A DNA stretch of 64,000 bases, from the NCBI GenBank assembly GCA_018857735.1, contig JABMCL010001895.1:282501-346500 (forward strand), read 5' to 3'. This stretch comes from Alviniconcha marisindica. Lineage: Eukaryota; Mollusca; Gastropoda; Provannidae. The position numbers and the translations under genes are program-made. How positions within the stretch are numbered: position 1 is the stretch's first letter; each line of letters begins with the position of its first letter. The notes beneath the pieces are model-generated. The model worked only from the letters and a program-made list of their open reading frames with translations, did not search any database and was not told where the DNA came from. Of this stretch, positions 11,212 through 24,100 are shown one piece after another.

Positions 11212-14200
11212 CTGGAATAAAGAAACCACTTTACATGTGACTTTGGTGCAGCAAAGAAACAAATGTACACTAGTCCTAAAACAATCATGAACAACAGCTT
11301 TGTATAGATCTATCTGTGAATCATTCAAACAACAGATTTAAACACACCCACCCACCCCCACACACAGAATAAAATGTAAAAAGAAAAATATGGATAATTC
11401 ATTGTACAAAACCTCAATTTTCCCGCCAACCACTAGACACTGAGTCCACCGCCCTGAGACCGAGGAAAAGGATGAGGACCCTGGGCCTGGATTCAATGAC
11501 TGAGCTCATGAAGGTTGGATGACGATGTTTGCCAATCCAATCTAATAATGGCATTGTCTGACCTTCAGAAGCAAGCACCTTGACCTTATATCTGACCTTG
11601 AATTTATGACCTTGACCTGTAAATGTATATTTATTCATGAGCAAGACTTGGTCCCATTCAACAATATTGTAGTTCAGTGTAAATCACACGGGGGTTCTAT
11701 ACATCAAGATGAAATGTAAATGTGATAATCATAGTACATACATGTATGCATCTACTACACTGGGACTGCACTTACCGTGCCAAGTTTGATTAGTGTTGGC
11801 ACAGCCTTGAGAAGCAGTTTGGAGTCTGTCCGGAAAATGTTCGTCTGGTCTTTCCAACTGTAAACATAGTGAATCACACACATGTGCACCAAATTAACAT
11901 TTTCATTTTTAGACAAGAAAAACAAGAGAAGCAAAAAGCAGTCAGCTCATATGAAAAAGTGAACTCACAATGTATTTTTAAATAACTCTTGTAACCTTAA
12001 CCAAGAAAAACAAGTATTTAAACGAGACCCCACATGAAGATGGCTTGGCCTCAAAAAGGAACATGTGCAAACATTTCCTTTTTTTAGGCTTTGTATTGTT
12101 GTGCCATCAATTTTATACAAGAGTACAGTTTTGCTCACTCTTCTGGGTGCAGCCATGCTGATCTTCTCTTACAAAAAGAAGAGAAGAAAACAGTTGGTTT
12201 GTGACATAACAGACCACTTTTTATTCATTGTGTAATTGTGAAAGACACAGACAGACTGGCATATATATATATATACACAAAATTGCAAAGCCAACAGTTG
12301 TTTTTTGCATGAGATTTGAACAATGATTTCTGAACAGACTATAAAACAAGTAGACAACTACTGTGAGTGTTTTTGTTTGTTTGTTTCTTTGTTGTTTCTT
12401 TTTTTCTTTTCTTTTTAACTTTCATCTCTCAACAGACATTATGGTGTTTCCTCCCCTGGGGTCCCCTTTAAGCTCTTTTTTGCCATGGAGTGCCTCACAG
12501 TTATAGGTAGATGAACAACTATTCTTACCAAGACTCAAATTATATAATTTGTAATGTGAAGCGAGCCAAAAATGTCGGTTCTAAGTCTTTCTAGAAAGGC
12601 AAATCTGAAGCTGTAACACGGAAACAACAAGAACATTATGATTAAGCAGATGTATACTCACAAAGAGACAGTGCCTACTCCGCAGTGAATCAACACTGCA
12701 TCCTCTGGGGCATACTTAAGGTTTCTTGCCACAACCGGTTCAGCTGCAACCAAACAATAGGAAAGTTAATCACTCTGAGGTTTTAACTGCTTTATTCCAT
12801 AATTACTTGAGTGTTCAGTTTAAATAATGGTAAGTCTGTCATGCTCTTACAGGAAGGAGCTTCTTCAGCTGATCACTGAAATCTATTGGTTAGCATCAAA
12901 GTCTGCAATAGTGCAAATCCCATTTTTATGTGTTTTTACTCAGGGCAGACATATGCCTCTTGTGTGTATTATACATGCTTGATGCTATATTACTTCTGTA
13001 CCTTATTACTATCTTAGTACCTAAACCACTGAGAACCAGCGTTGCAGTCCAAGGGTTATAGTTACATTTGGAATTTATATTATGCAATGGGACTGCGACA
13101 CAATGGAACTGGTACTACAGTGGAAGTGGTACACACACAGACAGAAATTAGCCCTCTGTATCCCAGCCACATGGGAATGGGACACAACAGCTAAACAAGA
13201 CTGGTACATAATCCACGTGACTGTGACACTGGCCAGTACTGGGAGAGATAGGCGTGGCCCCATTTTTATGGTGTAAGTAACTTGGTGTTTTACACCCAGT
13301 CAACCATTACGGTTAATATCAGGGTGATTTTTATGGTGTGTTCAAAAATAAAAGAACATGTGATTACAGAAAATAACAAAAACATGAGATTGCTTTTGCA
13401 AGTGTATGACAATTATTGAATTAACCTACAAGGATTAAGTACCATGTATATTCTGAATCCCAGCCCACACCCATCCATTCCAGTACTTCAGTGTCCTAAC
13501 TCATGACTTACCCTTCACTCCAAGCCTTTCTTTTCTGCACCCTTGTTCCAAACTCTGCCATAAGTTGTTACACCACTGAAGCACTTCTTACATGAATCCG
13601 TGCATCTGTCCACTGGCATTGTCCCTTCATGCTGTACCTGCCCCTTTCATTTATTCAGGACTATCACTGTATCAGTATTCAAACCCTCATCTTTGAGTTT
13701 GACCGTGGCCATATTTGAAACGTCCATTTGAAGGGTCCATGACTGAAGACAATAGACCACTCCACAACACACCGCTTCCAGCCGTAAGCTCCGCCCCTCT
13801 GGCAAGTGACCCAAAAAGGTGGCTGCAGCCGAATCCAAAAGTACTCTCGATCTCTTGCCGCTGAGAGACCTGAGAGACCTGTCGCTGTTTTTAAAATAGA
13901 CGGGCTTTGGTTTTGGTGAGAGAAAACTCACCCAAAGGTCAAAGCGGTCTTTTGAGACACAGGACCCTGTGTTGATAATATAAATGGTCTGCAGTTAGTC
14001 TTATCACGCCCTACTTGGTCAGATGGGAAAGGGAAGGGACAGTTTACATCCCAGGGAGGGTGAAATGGGTTCCAGCTTGCCAAAGCAATTAGTAACCCAA
14101 ACAGACACTTCCAGCCTCTCTCCTGCAGTGGTCCAGGTTTTGTCAAGACCAAAGCCCAGATGGTCAAGACCTCTGACAGTTGGGAGTGCCAAATACCCCC

Positions 14201-14736
14201 CCCCCCCCCCCCCCCCTACACAGAACAGTTAGAAACTAGCAACTCCAACTCCGGCCTAGTAGTGGAGAGAAGAAGCAATACAAGAGGGGATGGCAGACGG
14301 CAGTGTTACTTCTATATCTGTGACAGTGCAGAGTTATAGCCACAGGGATTGGGGCTAATTTTTGTGTTGCTTCTGTTATGTGCAGATTTCTTCATGTGTT
14401 AGTTTAGTAGAATTAATGACATTTAATTAATGCTGAACAGAAACTTAGGCATAACTATGACAGATCACTTTCTACAAGTTACTCCAGACCTGCAAGAGAA
14501 ATATTGAAAGCACCATGCCTTTGATAAGTGATACAGTAAAACGTTTGGCCACCGTTCGGTCATTTATTATACATGCTGTTTCTATTTACTTAGAAACTGG
14601 GACTGAACTTGTGACATATTATCATTGTGAGCACACTTAATGTTGGATATTTTTCCATGTGGAATGTCACTGTCAAGTTGGAAGCGTCAGAACAGGTAGG
14701 ATATTTCACTGATATAGCCGGCATGTGTGTGTGTGC

Positions 14737-14781
<45 letters not shown>

Positions 14782-15670
14782 TGTGAGTGTGTGTGTGTCC
14801 CTGGGTTTCAGTGTGGTAGTGTGTCTGTAAGTGCTCTGTCTGCCTGTCTGTCTGTCTCTGTTTCACAGTATGCCAGTCGATCGGTGTATGGCAGTATGTC
14901 TGCCTGTCACAGTTTATGCAGCAGTTATTGGTAGTCTGCATGAGCATGCCTACACATTTTGGTTTTGGTTTTACTAGAGCCGTGTAGAGAATTATTCACA
15001 AAATTAAAAGCACTTTATTTTCAGCCAAAATTCTCATTACCGCTTAGTTCCTCAATATAATATATTCAGTGTAATGAGCATCTAAATGTGAGTAGTATGC
15101 CATTAATTATATACCACTGAAAACCTCCTCTGAATTTTAAGATTTTTTACCGTAGTGCGTGCACATCTGTCAGGGTATCTTTCGTCTGATAGCAAAAATT
15201 CCGTTTTCCTGGTTTCTTTTCTGCCATGTCGAACACTGCCAACTGACCACTTGCAGTGTCTGGCACGTAAGCTTGCCAGGCCATTTTAGACCTTGTCAAA
15301 ACACGTGGGCACCTCATTATGCTGCGGCACGCGATTGGCTGAAATCTAAGGGTGTGTCTGCTTTGACTGACAGGAGTGGAGTCGTCTATTACAACTGTGT
15401 AATGCAATCAGACACTGACAGCTCGCACTGACTGATCATAAGATATTGAAGATAATGATTACAGACTTTCCGTGCACATGGCATTTACTGATGTAAATCT
15501 ACATCTACTGGCTGTTGCACGCCCACTTTACCTGTGACACAGTCCGGGCACCAGCTGGCACCACTAGCATCCTTAGAACCACAGAATATGGCAAATAACT
15601 GCTTTCCTTTATTCTCCTCCACTGCCTTGACGTAAGCAGCATGGCCTTCCACGTGAATTTCTTTTACCAT
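11143..15670 (-). CDS. TXNDC17: Thioredoxin domain-containing protein 17 (TRP14), complete
   Basis: Four coding exons: 15,670-15,532, 12,743-12,662, 11,857-11,776 and 11,211-11,143, all with GT-AG borders and phases 1, 2 and 0 that join without a stop. The product is 123 residues, the usual length of this family. Residues 40-44 are the TRP14 active site Trp-Cys-Pro-Asp-Cys; GSKDASG just before it and the cis-proline segment AVPTLIKLGT in exon 3 are also family marks. In animals TRP14 is a cytosolic disulfide and cystine reductase served by thioredoxin reductase 1. The ATG at 15,670 is the only one in frame in the first exon. Intron 1 (2.8 kb) holds a TG tract, C and G runs and one dispersed repeat. 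The 3' side runs straight into a 50-bp minisatellite. Confidence 0.95.
11776..11857 (-). CDS. TXNDC17: TXNDC17 exon 3
   Basis: Acceptor TTTACAG; encodes FWKDQTNIFR and the AVPTL cis-proline segment; donor ACG|GTAAGT, phase 0. Confidence 0.94.
12662..12743 (-). CDS. TXNDC17: TXNDC17 exon 2
   Basis: Acceptor TTGCAG, first full residues Glu-Pro-Val-Val as in the family; donor TTT|GTGAGT, phase 2. Confidence 0.93.
13271..13330 (+). repeat. Short dispersed repeat, copy 3
   Basis: AACTTGGTGTTTTACACCCA then GTCAACCATTACGGTTAATA; lies in TXNDC17 intron 1. Confidence 0.6.
14723..14806. repeat. (TG)n microsatellite
   Basis: About 40 TG dinucleotides with minor breaks, in TXNDC17 intron 1. Confidence 0.95.
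15532..15670 (-). CDS. TXNDC17: TXNDC17 exon 1
   Basis: Starts at ATG (Met-Val-Lys-Glu-Ile). Contains GSKDASGASWCPDC with both redox cysteines. Donor CACAG|GTAAAG, phase 1. Confidence 0.95.
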
Positions 15671-15986
15671 TCTGATAGATGGTCGTCTGCTGTCAACTTG
15701 CTCTTTCTTTCAAGTGACTTCCGTCTGCAGAGGAAGTGACCCAAACACACACACACACACACAGCAATGACAGCGGAATAATTGCTGTCAAAATAGAACG
15801 CATCAATTGATGACGTCTCTCATACCTATGCAGCGTATACATATGTCTAATACAGACACAGTGGGATTGGGAGACAGAGAAAGAAATGAAAATGCAAACT
15901 TTTGTTAAAACTGAACACATTTGATTTAGATGTGGAATGAATCTATGTGTGAAAAGTTTAATGAACTGTGAATGAGAATTTTGCGT

Positions 15987-16088
<102 letters not shown>

Positions 16089-17264
16089 TTTTATGCCTTG
16101 TTTTGTCCAGATACAACGAAAATGATGCATCAGGCGTAAAAAAAGAAGGAAAAAGAAAAAGAAAAAGAAAAAAAAGGCCATATCTGGCTTCTTACAATCC
16201 ATAATGATGGCCTGATTCGTCTGAAAACAAAGTAAATTAACCTTCAGCTATGCTGATGTTAACAACACAACACTTAAGTCACTCACTCATTTGCTTTGTC
16301 AGAGTTCAACAACAACAAAAAGTTATGACGCTTTGTGAATTTTTATTACAGTTACAAAGCTAGGCAAAGCTAGGATTTCATCGGTGCAAGGGCGACTGTG
16401 ATTCATCATTTCAATGTTTACCTCCCCTGCACCTCTCTCTTTCTATTTCTTTTGAACATCATGGAAAAACTGTCAGTTACCCAAAATGGCAGTGGTTGGA
16501 GGAAGGATGTTGTAAACTTTGAAATAGTTTTGAAGTTGTGTGTGGTTTCTGAATTGTCTAGAGCTGCCTCCCCCCCCCCCCCCCCCCCCCTTAAGCACAC
16601 ATTCCCGTCAGTATCTGCCATGTTAAACATCAACAAATCAAGTGCAAAACACATTTGATGCAAACAATGCATTTTCCCTTCTTATGCAACTATCAGGTCA
16701 GCTAGCTTTAATAGAAGTTGTAGATCTGTGTGCATGTGTATACATGTATGTGCGTGCGTGTGTGTGTATATGTACATCTGTGTGTACGCATGTGTGCGTG
16801 CATGTTCTTTAGAACCCTCACACCTTTGGTGCTGTGGCCCACCTAACAGCTGCACTCCAGCTCTGGGCGGACATACCTGGTCCTTCACTGTAGCAAAGCC
16901 TGTCTCCACTCACTACACAGTGCCATTAATTTTGCATCAGTCTAATCCAGGGTGTCTGAATGTTGAGCAGGAAAACCCTTGCTGAAGTAGTTTGAAATGT
17001 TTATTAATGTTAATGCAGGTTAAAATGTTCAATGATCAAGCGAGTACATGAAGGTCTCAACATTATGTGCAGTCCGTTTTTGTTGTTTACACATCAGTTA
17101 TGCAACACCGAGCAGACACCTAATTGTTTTTGGAGAAGCTTCAGAATAAAGCTAGCTATGATGTGTAAACAAACTTTTTTCACAATCATTTTTTTCTTTC
17201 TTTTTTAGCAGGTAAGCTAGCTTACAATAAAAACTGTAGATCTGTGTGCATGTGCCTGTGCATA

Positions 17265-17480
<216 letters not shown>

Positions 17481-17718
17481 AGAGACAGAATTAAACAAAT
17501 TCATAGACAAACACAAAACTTGATACTCTAATAGTCTAATTGACTTTATTGTTGATTTGTACAGCACTGGACTGAATGTAAAAACAACCACTTTCGGAGA
17601 CATCAACACACATTAATTTTACAGACAGCATGCTGGTGTTACAGTATTTATGACTTCCTTACAATCTACAGTGCCTCAAAGAAGTGAACATTTCCACTAA
17701 TAATTCAGAGTTCATTCC

Positions 17719-17759
17719 TTCAAAGAACTAGCCCTCTCAAAACATGTTTTGCCCAAGAA
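17719..17759 (-). repeat. Dispersed 40-bp motif, reversed
   Basis: AAAGAACTAGCCCTCTCAAA followed by ACATGTTTTGCCC is the reverse complement of a motif found at 2,405-2,440, 18,318-18,356, 19,185-19,228 and 46,783-46,820 (consensus TTTTGAGAGGGCTAGTTCCT). Confidence 0.55.
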
Positions 17760-18227
17760 GGCAGACTTTAATAAGAGATAATAATACTAATGACCCCCCC
17801 CCCTCCCAAAAAAAAGAAGAAGCAGAAAAAAAGAAGAAAAAAAACCCACCCACAACAACCACACACACTTGAACTACAGGATTTTGTTTTGAAATGCTCC
17901 ATTGATTAATGTTCAATTTTCAATTTTCTTATGTCAGTGTCAGCTAGCAGGACTTGACTGTAGGAAACATTGTCAAAGGTCACAACTAGTCTAACAGTTG
18001 CCTGTGGCTTCATTGATCATGTTCTTTGGGCGACGCGGGCAGGCAACCTTTGTGCCCCATATTGAAGAGACAGTGCGTGCAACAGGGGCGAGCTAGACTC
18101 TAGCCTTTGTTGTGTGCAGTCAGTTCCCCTATCTGTCACTAGTGAAACTAAGTTTCAATTTTAAATTAAAATCAAAGCATTTCAAAACAAGATTAGTGAA
18201 CGATATAAGTGTTTTTGTTTTGTTTTT

Positions 18228-18275
<48 letters not shown>

Positions 18276-18317
18276 GTGTTTTTTGGGGGGGGGGGGGGGG
18301 GGGGTATTTTATCTATT

Positions 18318-18356
18318 GGGCAAAACTTGTTGTGAGAAAGATAGTTCCTTTAAAGC
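18318..18356 (+). repeat. Dispersed 40-bp motif, forward
   Basis: GGGCAAAACTTGTTGTGAGA then AAGATAGTTCCTTTAAAG. It forms an inverted pair with 17,719-17,759 about 600 bp away, possibly the ends of a small non-autonomous transposon. Confidence 0.5.
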
Positions 18357-20475
18357 ATGCTTTCAGGATCCAAGTAGAAAATGAACATATTTCAATTCCA
18401 CACAACCAACAAAGTTTTCAATGAAATGAAACTTGACTATGGTATAAGTACCTTTCAAGTGGGTAAAATAACTTGATGTTCGATGGCATCTTTTGCCATC
18501 TTGTTTATTTCTAGAGAATGAAACCACTAAGTTGCAGGACAAGCGGAACATATCCAATTCAACAAATGAAGAATATATTATGTAACAAGGCATGCAAAAA
18601 CTGTATTAACTAATGCACGAATAAATCATGTGACATAAAAAGACATGAACATTACGCATCCCTGAACTGCACACATAAAAATTATTTTTTAAAAACTTGT
18701 AGAGAATAACAGGTACATGTGAACACTGAGCATTTTATACTAAAGCTTTTAAAGAATGTCAGGAAAGCAAGGGTAAAATTATTACAGGAATAAGCCTTCT
18801 CAAAAGAAGTTTCATCCAATATGAAGAAGGATCAAAACAAACACAATAAATCAGATATTTTATGTTACAATGTTCATTTGACTTTATATTATTTAGTTTT
18901 GACAGAGAGAGCTGGCTGTTCACAGCAATGGCAGGTGTTCTAGTTCACCAGTGCCGCACACACCATCTCTGTGACACTTAACAGTAACCCGGTATGCTCA
19001 CACCAAAGAGGGCAAGGGAAACTGTTATGCCAGCTGTGACTGTGAGTCTGTGTATTGTACATCCAGTCTTGCAATCATCAGACAGGTTCTAAACTGAAAA
19101 TTAAATCAGCAGGTTATTTTCAAGCAAATCTCAGATTTCAAACATTCATGTTGATTGACCTCTGCTACCAGTTAGCGAAAGGCTGGTCCTGAATAAAACC
19201 CGTTTTGAGAGGGCTGGTTCCTTTAAGAGTTCACTGTTGCTGTACAATGATCATCCAATAGCACTGTGCAGGTATGTGCCTCAGCAGCCACCACAGGAGA
19301 GGGAAGGGAATGTGACATGGAGGTGGTGGTGATGGTGGTGATGGTGGTGATGGTGGTGGTGGTGGTGGTGGGGGGGGGGGGGGGGGGGGGAGCACGTGAA
19401 CAGATCCTTACTACCAAAGCAAGAATAAAATTAGAAAAATACAACTGCCAGGCCAAAGGTGTCAGAGCTCAGGAGCTGTGAGAGCTGGGAGGTGAAGCTG
19501 AGCTCCCATATCTACCCCCCTCCCCCCCTGGCAATTAAGCATCATTGACTCCGTGACCCACCCCAAAAGTGTGTGTGCACAAGCAGGAGCATGTGTTCAT
19601 GCATACCATGTGTGTGTGCATGTAAAAGAGAGCACACAATGGCCTCGGTAGTGTTGCTGCAATACTCATATATATCTCAAGGGTTTTTTAATTTCCCTTT
19701 TTTGGTGGTTATTAGCAGGGGGGGGGGGGGGGGGGGGGGGAGACTGGTTGATGCAGATTTTTTTAACATATAATTTCAAACAGCATGAAGGAGGGGGTGG
19801 GGTGGGGGGTGGGGGGGGGGGGGGGCTGGTTGATGCAAGCCCACCTCCAATCATTTCTCACACATTCCTTCACTGTTCTTGCTGCATGACCATGCTTCAT
19901 AAAATGACTTGCATGACCAACAGAGGGTCTTGGGCTGCTAATCACTGGAGGGGCTGCTAATCACTGGAGCACCTTCAGCTAATCAGAATGTCACAAATAA
20001 TATTCTAGACAGAAATCCCCAGGAGTGGCTGCCATGTTTTGTCTACACATAGAGGTAATAATAAATAATGTTAATAAGAGATAACTTTTGTATAGCACTA
20101 TTCTTTAGTGTACACAAATTCAGGTAATAGCAAAAGACTGGTGGATTTTGAACAAAACCTTCAAAATAAATGGCATTCTTTCACTGATGATGCAAGCCAT
20201 CTGCAACAATCAAATGAGGCAAATTATGCTCACTTGAACACTGGAATGAGACTTAAATCATCATGTGTTCTGCCAGTCCTCACAGTACAACATGGTGGTC
20301 AGACTGACAGCTTGTGGGACTGTAACGATGAAACGGAAAGGCAAGGCTTACAGCGTAATGCAGAACCCACTACAGACAGGACTGAAAACAGCAACTTTCA
20401 GTAGATTAAAAATATTAAAGTACACAAAATGTGTGGGTTTCTGATGCTGCTGGTGACAGATCCCTCATTCTGTTA

Positions 20476-20481
20476 TTTAAT
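20476..20481 (-). terminator. Candidate SPAG5 poly(A) signal
   Basis: ATTAAA on the minus strand, 615 bases past the SPAG5 stop. It is the nearest plausible hexamer I found; alternatives further left cannot be excluded. Confidence 0.25.
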
Positions 20482-21095
20482 ACCTCCCCCCCAATTATTG
20501 TGTTCTATTGAATAAAGAAACAAAATCTTTGTCACTGGAAATCAGCCTAATGGAGGAATGTATGCCTAATAAGGGACTGGACACATTCTCAAATTATAAA
20601 AATGAATGCTAACAAGTGTGGAGGTAAATTCACAATATCAAGAAATCAATTCTGGCATGCATGCATTTCACCCCCCCCCCCTCCCCTCCCCCACACACAC
20701 AACAAGAAGACAACCCCATATTATTATGATCAACATTAAAACATGAATGTTAATGTTGCCACCCGTACAAAGTGCAGTAGGGTTTGTGCATGAGGAATCA
20801 GACTCGGGGGCCACCAATGGGCGGGCAAGGGCAAGAGCTGACCCTCAACCTTCCCAAAGCCTTGTCTGCAAGGTGCGAGTCATCATTAGTGTAGCAACCT
20901 CAAAGGGCACACGTTTCTTACGCCACAATTATTAACATCTTCAATACTGAGTACATTTTCCATGCGTTAAGACCCCTCCCCCCACCCGCCATTTCCTAAA
21001 AAAACATTTTAAAAAAGCCCAAAGGAAAAGGAAAATGCTGCATTTCAAATCAGTATCAGTGGTGTGTGCAGAGAATTTCTGAAGTTAGTCTTCCA

Positions 21096-21185
21096 TCAGG
21101 GAGGTGAAGCTTTGCTCTCCCCTTGAATGAGATGAAGGATGCAGGAGAGGTTGGAGTTTGGCGATGATGAAGTGGACTCGGCAAT
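21096..21185 (-). CDS. SPAG5: SPAG5-like exon 22 (last)
   Basis: Acceptor GTGCAG; 29 codons from IAESTSSSPNSNLSCILHLI to Ser-Pro-Pro, then TGA. Confidence 0.78.
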   Translation of the reverse strand: MAESTSSSPNSNLSCILHLIQGESKASPP

Positions 21186-24100
21186 CTGCACAGAGGATGG
21201 AAGAATTGTCACAGAGGAGCTGCAGGGTGCAATGGGAAATGCACAGTAAAGAAGAAAATTCAAATTAGCACAGTGACATATTTTTAACATGTTAAACAAA
21301 GCATAATTATATGCATCACTGCATCATGTACACCACCAAATACTGTAGAACGTGCTCTATACACAACAAATGAATCACGTAACTCTTCTTTTTTTCAATA
21401 CCCACATGATATAAAACCATTTGTGATGCAAAATCCCATGTGAAAGTGTTAAAACATGAAGACCATGCTTCTCAAACATGGGGACGAAGTTTGAAGAGCT
21501 ATAAGACTGTGATGAAATGACCTCCAAACCCTTGTCTTTGAAGCTGACATCATGGCAGGAAGATCTGCCGGCTTTCACACTCAAAATAGTCTACCTCAGA
21601 CAGTTGTCTATAGAATCTTATGCCTGGCCTCTCAATGAATAGCCCTGTGCCCACACCCCTCCAGTTCAGTCTTGATTTTCTGTGTCCTGTGAACGCCCGT
21701 TCTAGCAAAAATAGGAAACAATGATCAAGGGAAGGGACCAGAACAGTGCAGCAGCAACTGCCCATTTGATGTTCATCCAGTCTATACACAACAGCAAGTG
21801 GCCAGAAGAAACCACGCCCTTCACTCACCTGTTTGATGTCCTCCACCAGTTCATCCAGTCTGTACACAACAGCAAGTGGCCAGAAGAAACCACGCCCTTC
21901 ACTCGCCTGTGTGATGTTCTCCACCAGTTCATCCAGTCTCTACACAACAGCAAGTGGCCAGATGAAAGCACCCCCTTCACTCACCTGTTTGATGTTCTCC
22001 ACCAGTTCATCCAGTCTGTACACCTCATCCTCAGCCTTCTTCCAGTTCTCATCAAGCACGCGCATCTGAGGACCCAAAGTCAGCACAGTTGACAGCTAAG
22101 CAAGATCAGCCAGCTGCCTTAGCTACAGACCTGACAGAGGGTTCTGCACATAGCTCTAAGCCCCACCTCTCTGTGTCCATACTTTCAAGTTGACCACCCT
22201 GTGGTACTGTGGTGTTGACTGGTGGATTACACAGTGATTGGAGCGATTCCAGCTTTCAAATAAATGTAATCTGCTTCATTTGAGAGCAGCTGATATTTCT
22301 CGTCTTGAATGACTGGGTGCTACTTATGCTGAAGGCCTTGTTTGGAATCCACCAGCCTTTCACTCTAGTGCCATGCTTCAGCTTGTGAGTAGCAGTTCAC
22401 TATTCAGTTTTATTGTGCAGAATATTGATTGTGACCTTCTGACTGGCAGAAGCTGCTTGGATGATTGGCAGCCTGGAACCCTCTGTTATGTGCACATCTG
22501 GTTTTGTTCAAGTAATCCAGGTGTGGTCCTTGTGAACACTCAGCAGACATTAGCACCAAAGGTGTACACTAGATCTGCAAGGAGACTGGATTCAGAACCA
22601 GTGAATTCTAATCCCAGTCTCGTATAAGTGTATACAGATATATATGTAAAAATCAAACCATGATTCAAAGCCAAGTTTCATATAAGTGTGTACAGATATA
22701 TGTAAAAATCAAACCATGAGACTTGTCCTGTCTGGCCTTTCCACTTACCCTGCGAGCTGCCTTGGATCCAAGTTCCTCGTAATGGTCTCTCTCTTCTTCA
22801 AGCCTGGCAGTTAGCTGCTGATTCTGCAATGTAATGTTTGAAAGCATTACAGAAGGTGCAAACATGGTACAACTGCACTAGGTCAGAAGCGAAACTGATT
22901 AAACACACAGAACCATCACCTGCGAGGGAGAACTCCAGATCCTGGTATTGATCTCTGATCAGGAATATGATGAAGTATGCCATGGCTTTAGATCCCATGT
23001 TTTCACACTTGCTCCTGACCATGGACAAGCCTATGTTTTCATACTTGTTCCTGACCAGAGACAAAGCCATGTTTTCACACTTGTTCCTGACCATGGACAA
23101 GCCTATGTTTTCATACTTGTTCCTGACCAGAGACAAGCCCATGTTTTCACACTTGTACCTGACCAGAGACAAGCCCATGTTTTCATATGTGTTCCTGACC
23201 AGGGACATGCCCATGCTTTCACACTTGTTCCTGACCATGGGCATGCCCATGCTTTCACACTTGTTCCTGACCAGAGACAAGCCCATGTTTTTATACGTGT
23301 TCCTGACCATAGACAAGCCTATGTTTTCACACTTGTTCCTGACCAGGGACATGCCCATGCTTTCACACTTGTTCCTGACCAGGGACATGCCCATGTTTTC
23401 ACACTTGTTCCTGACCACGGACAAGCCCATGTTTTCATACGTGTTCCTGACCATGGACAAGCCTATGTTTTCACGCTTATTCCTGATCAGAGATGGGCCC
23501 ATGTTTTCACACTTGATCCTGACCAGGAAGCAGCCCTTCAAAAATTCCAAACATTTCCAGGCTTCCGAAACTCTGTACAGACCCTGTGCACTGTGCTACC
23601 TTGAGCCCATGGCTGTTGCTACCTATCAAGTATGCTGTGACCACTTGAATGGTGGCTGCATTTGGATGGGCTGATAATTTGTCTGCCACACCACTACCCA
23701 CCAGTGAGCCTCACCACCAGAATGTAATTCTGTTCGGAGCTGGTGAAATCTATCTCGGCTCATGCAAAAACAAAAACACCCCCCACTCGCCTCTCCACAT
23801 GGTAAAAGTCTACATTAACAGCAGACACCCATGCGCTGCTAGCAATCATGCTAGAAGGGAACCTTTTTCTTGAGAGCGATGATGTCTCGCATGCAGCGAG
23901 CTAAAGATGCCCCCTCGTCTGTGGAGGCAGCGGACCTCTCCAGGCGCTGGAAGAGGGTCTCCAGTTCTGCAGACAGCATTTCCTTCTCCTCACGCTCCAT
24001 GGCCAGCTGGGCCTCCAGGCGCTTCACCTCAGCGCTCAGACGCTGAAAACCAAACAGTAGTAATCAGTGTACAGCCCTTTCTGAACCGTCTGTGATGGCA

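Noticed and set aside
15159..15431. Overlapping 86-90-residue frames on both strands
   Set aside because: Lie in TXNDC17 intron 1, no similarity or splice support.
22798..23674. Frames of 218-250 residues on both strands with 12-residue repeats
   Set aside because: A 36-bp unit without stops keeps several frames open at once; it sits between phase-matched SPAG5 exons 19 and 20 and is best read as intron.
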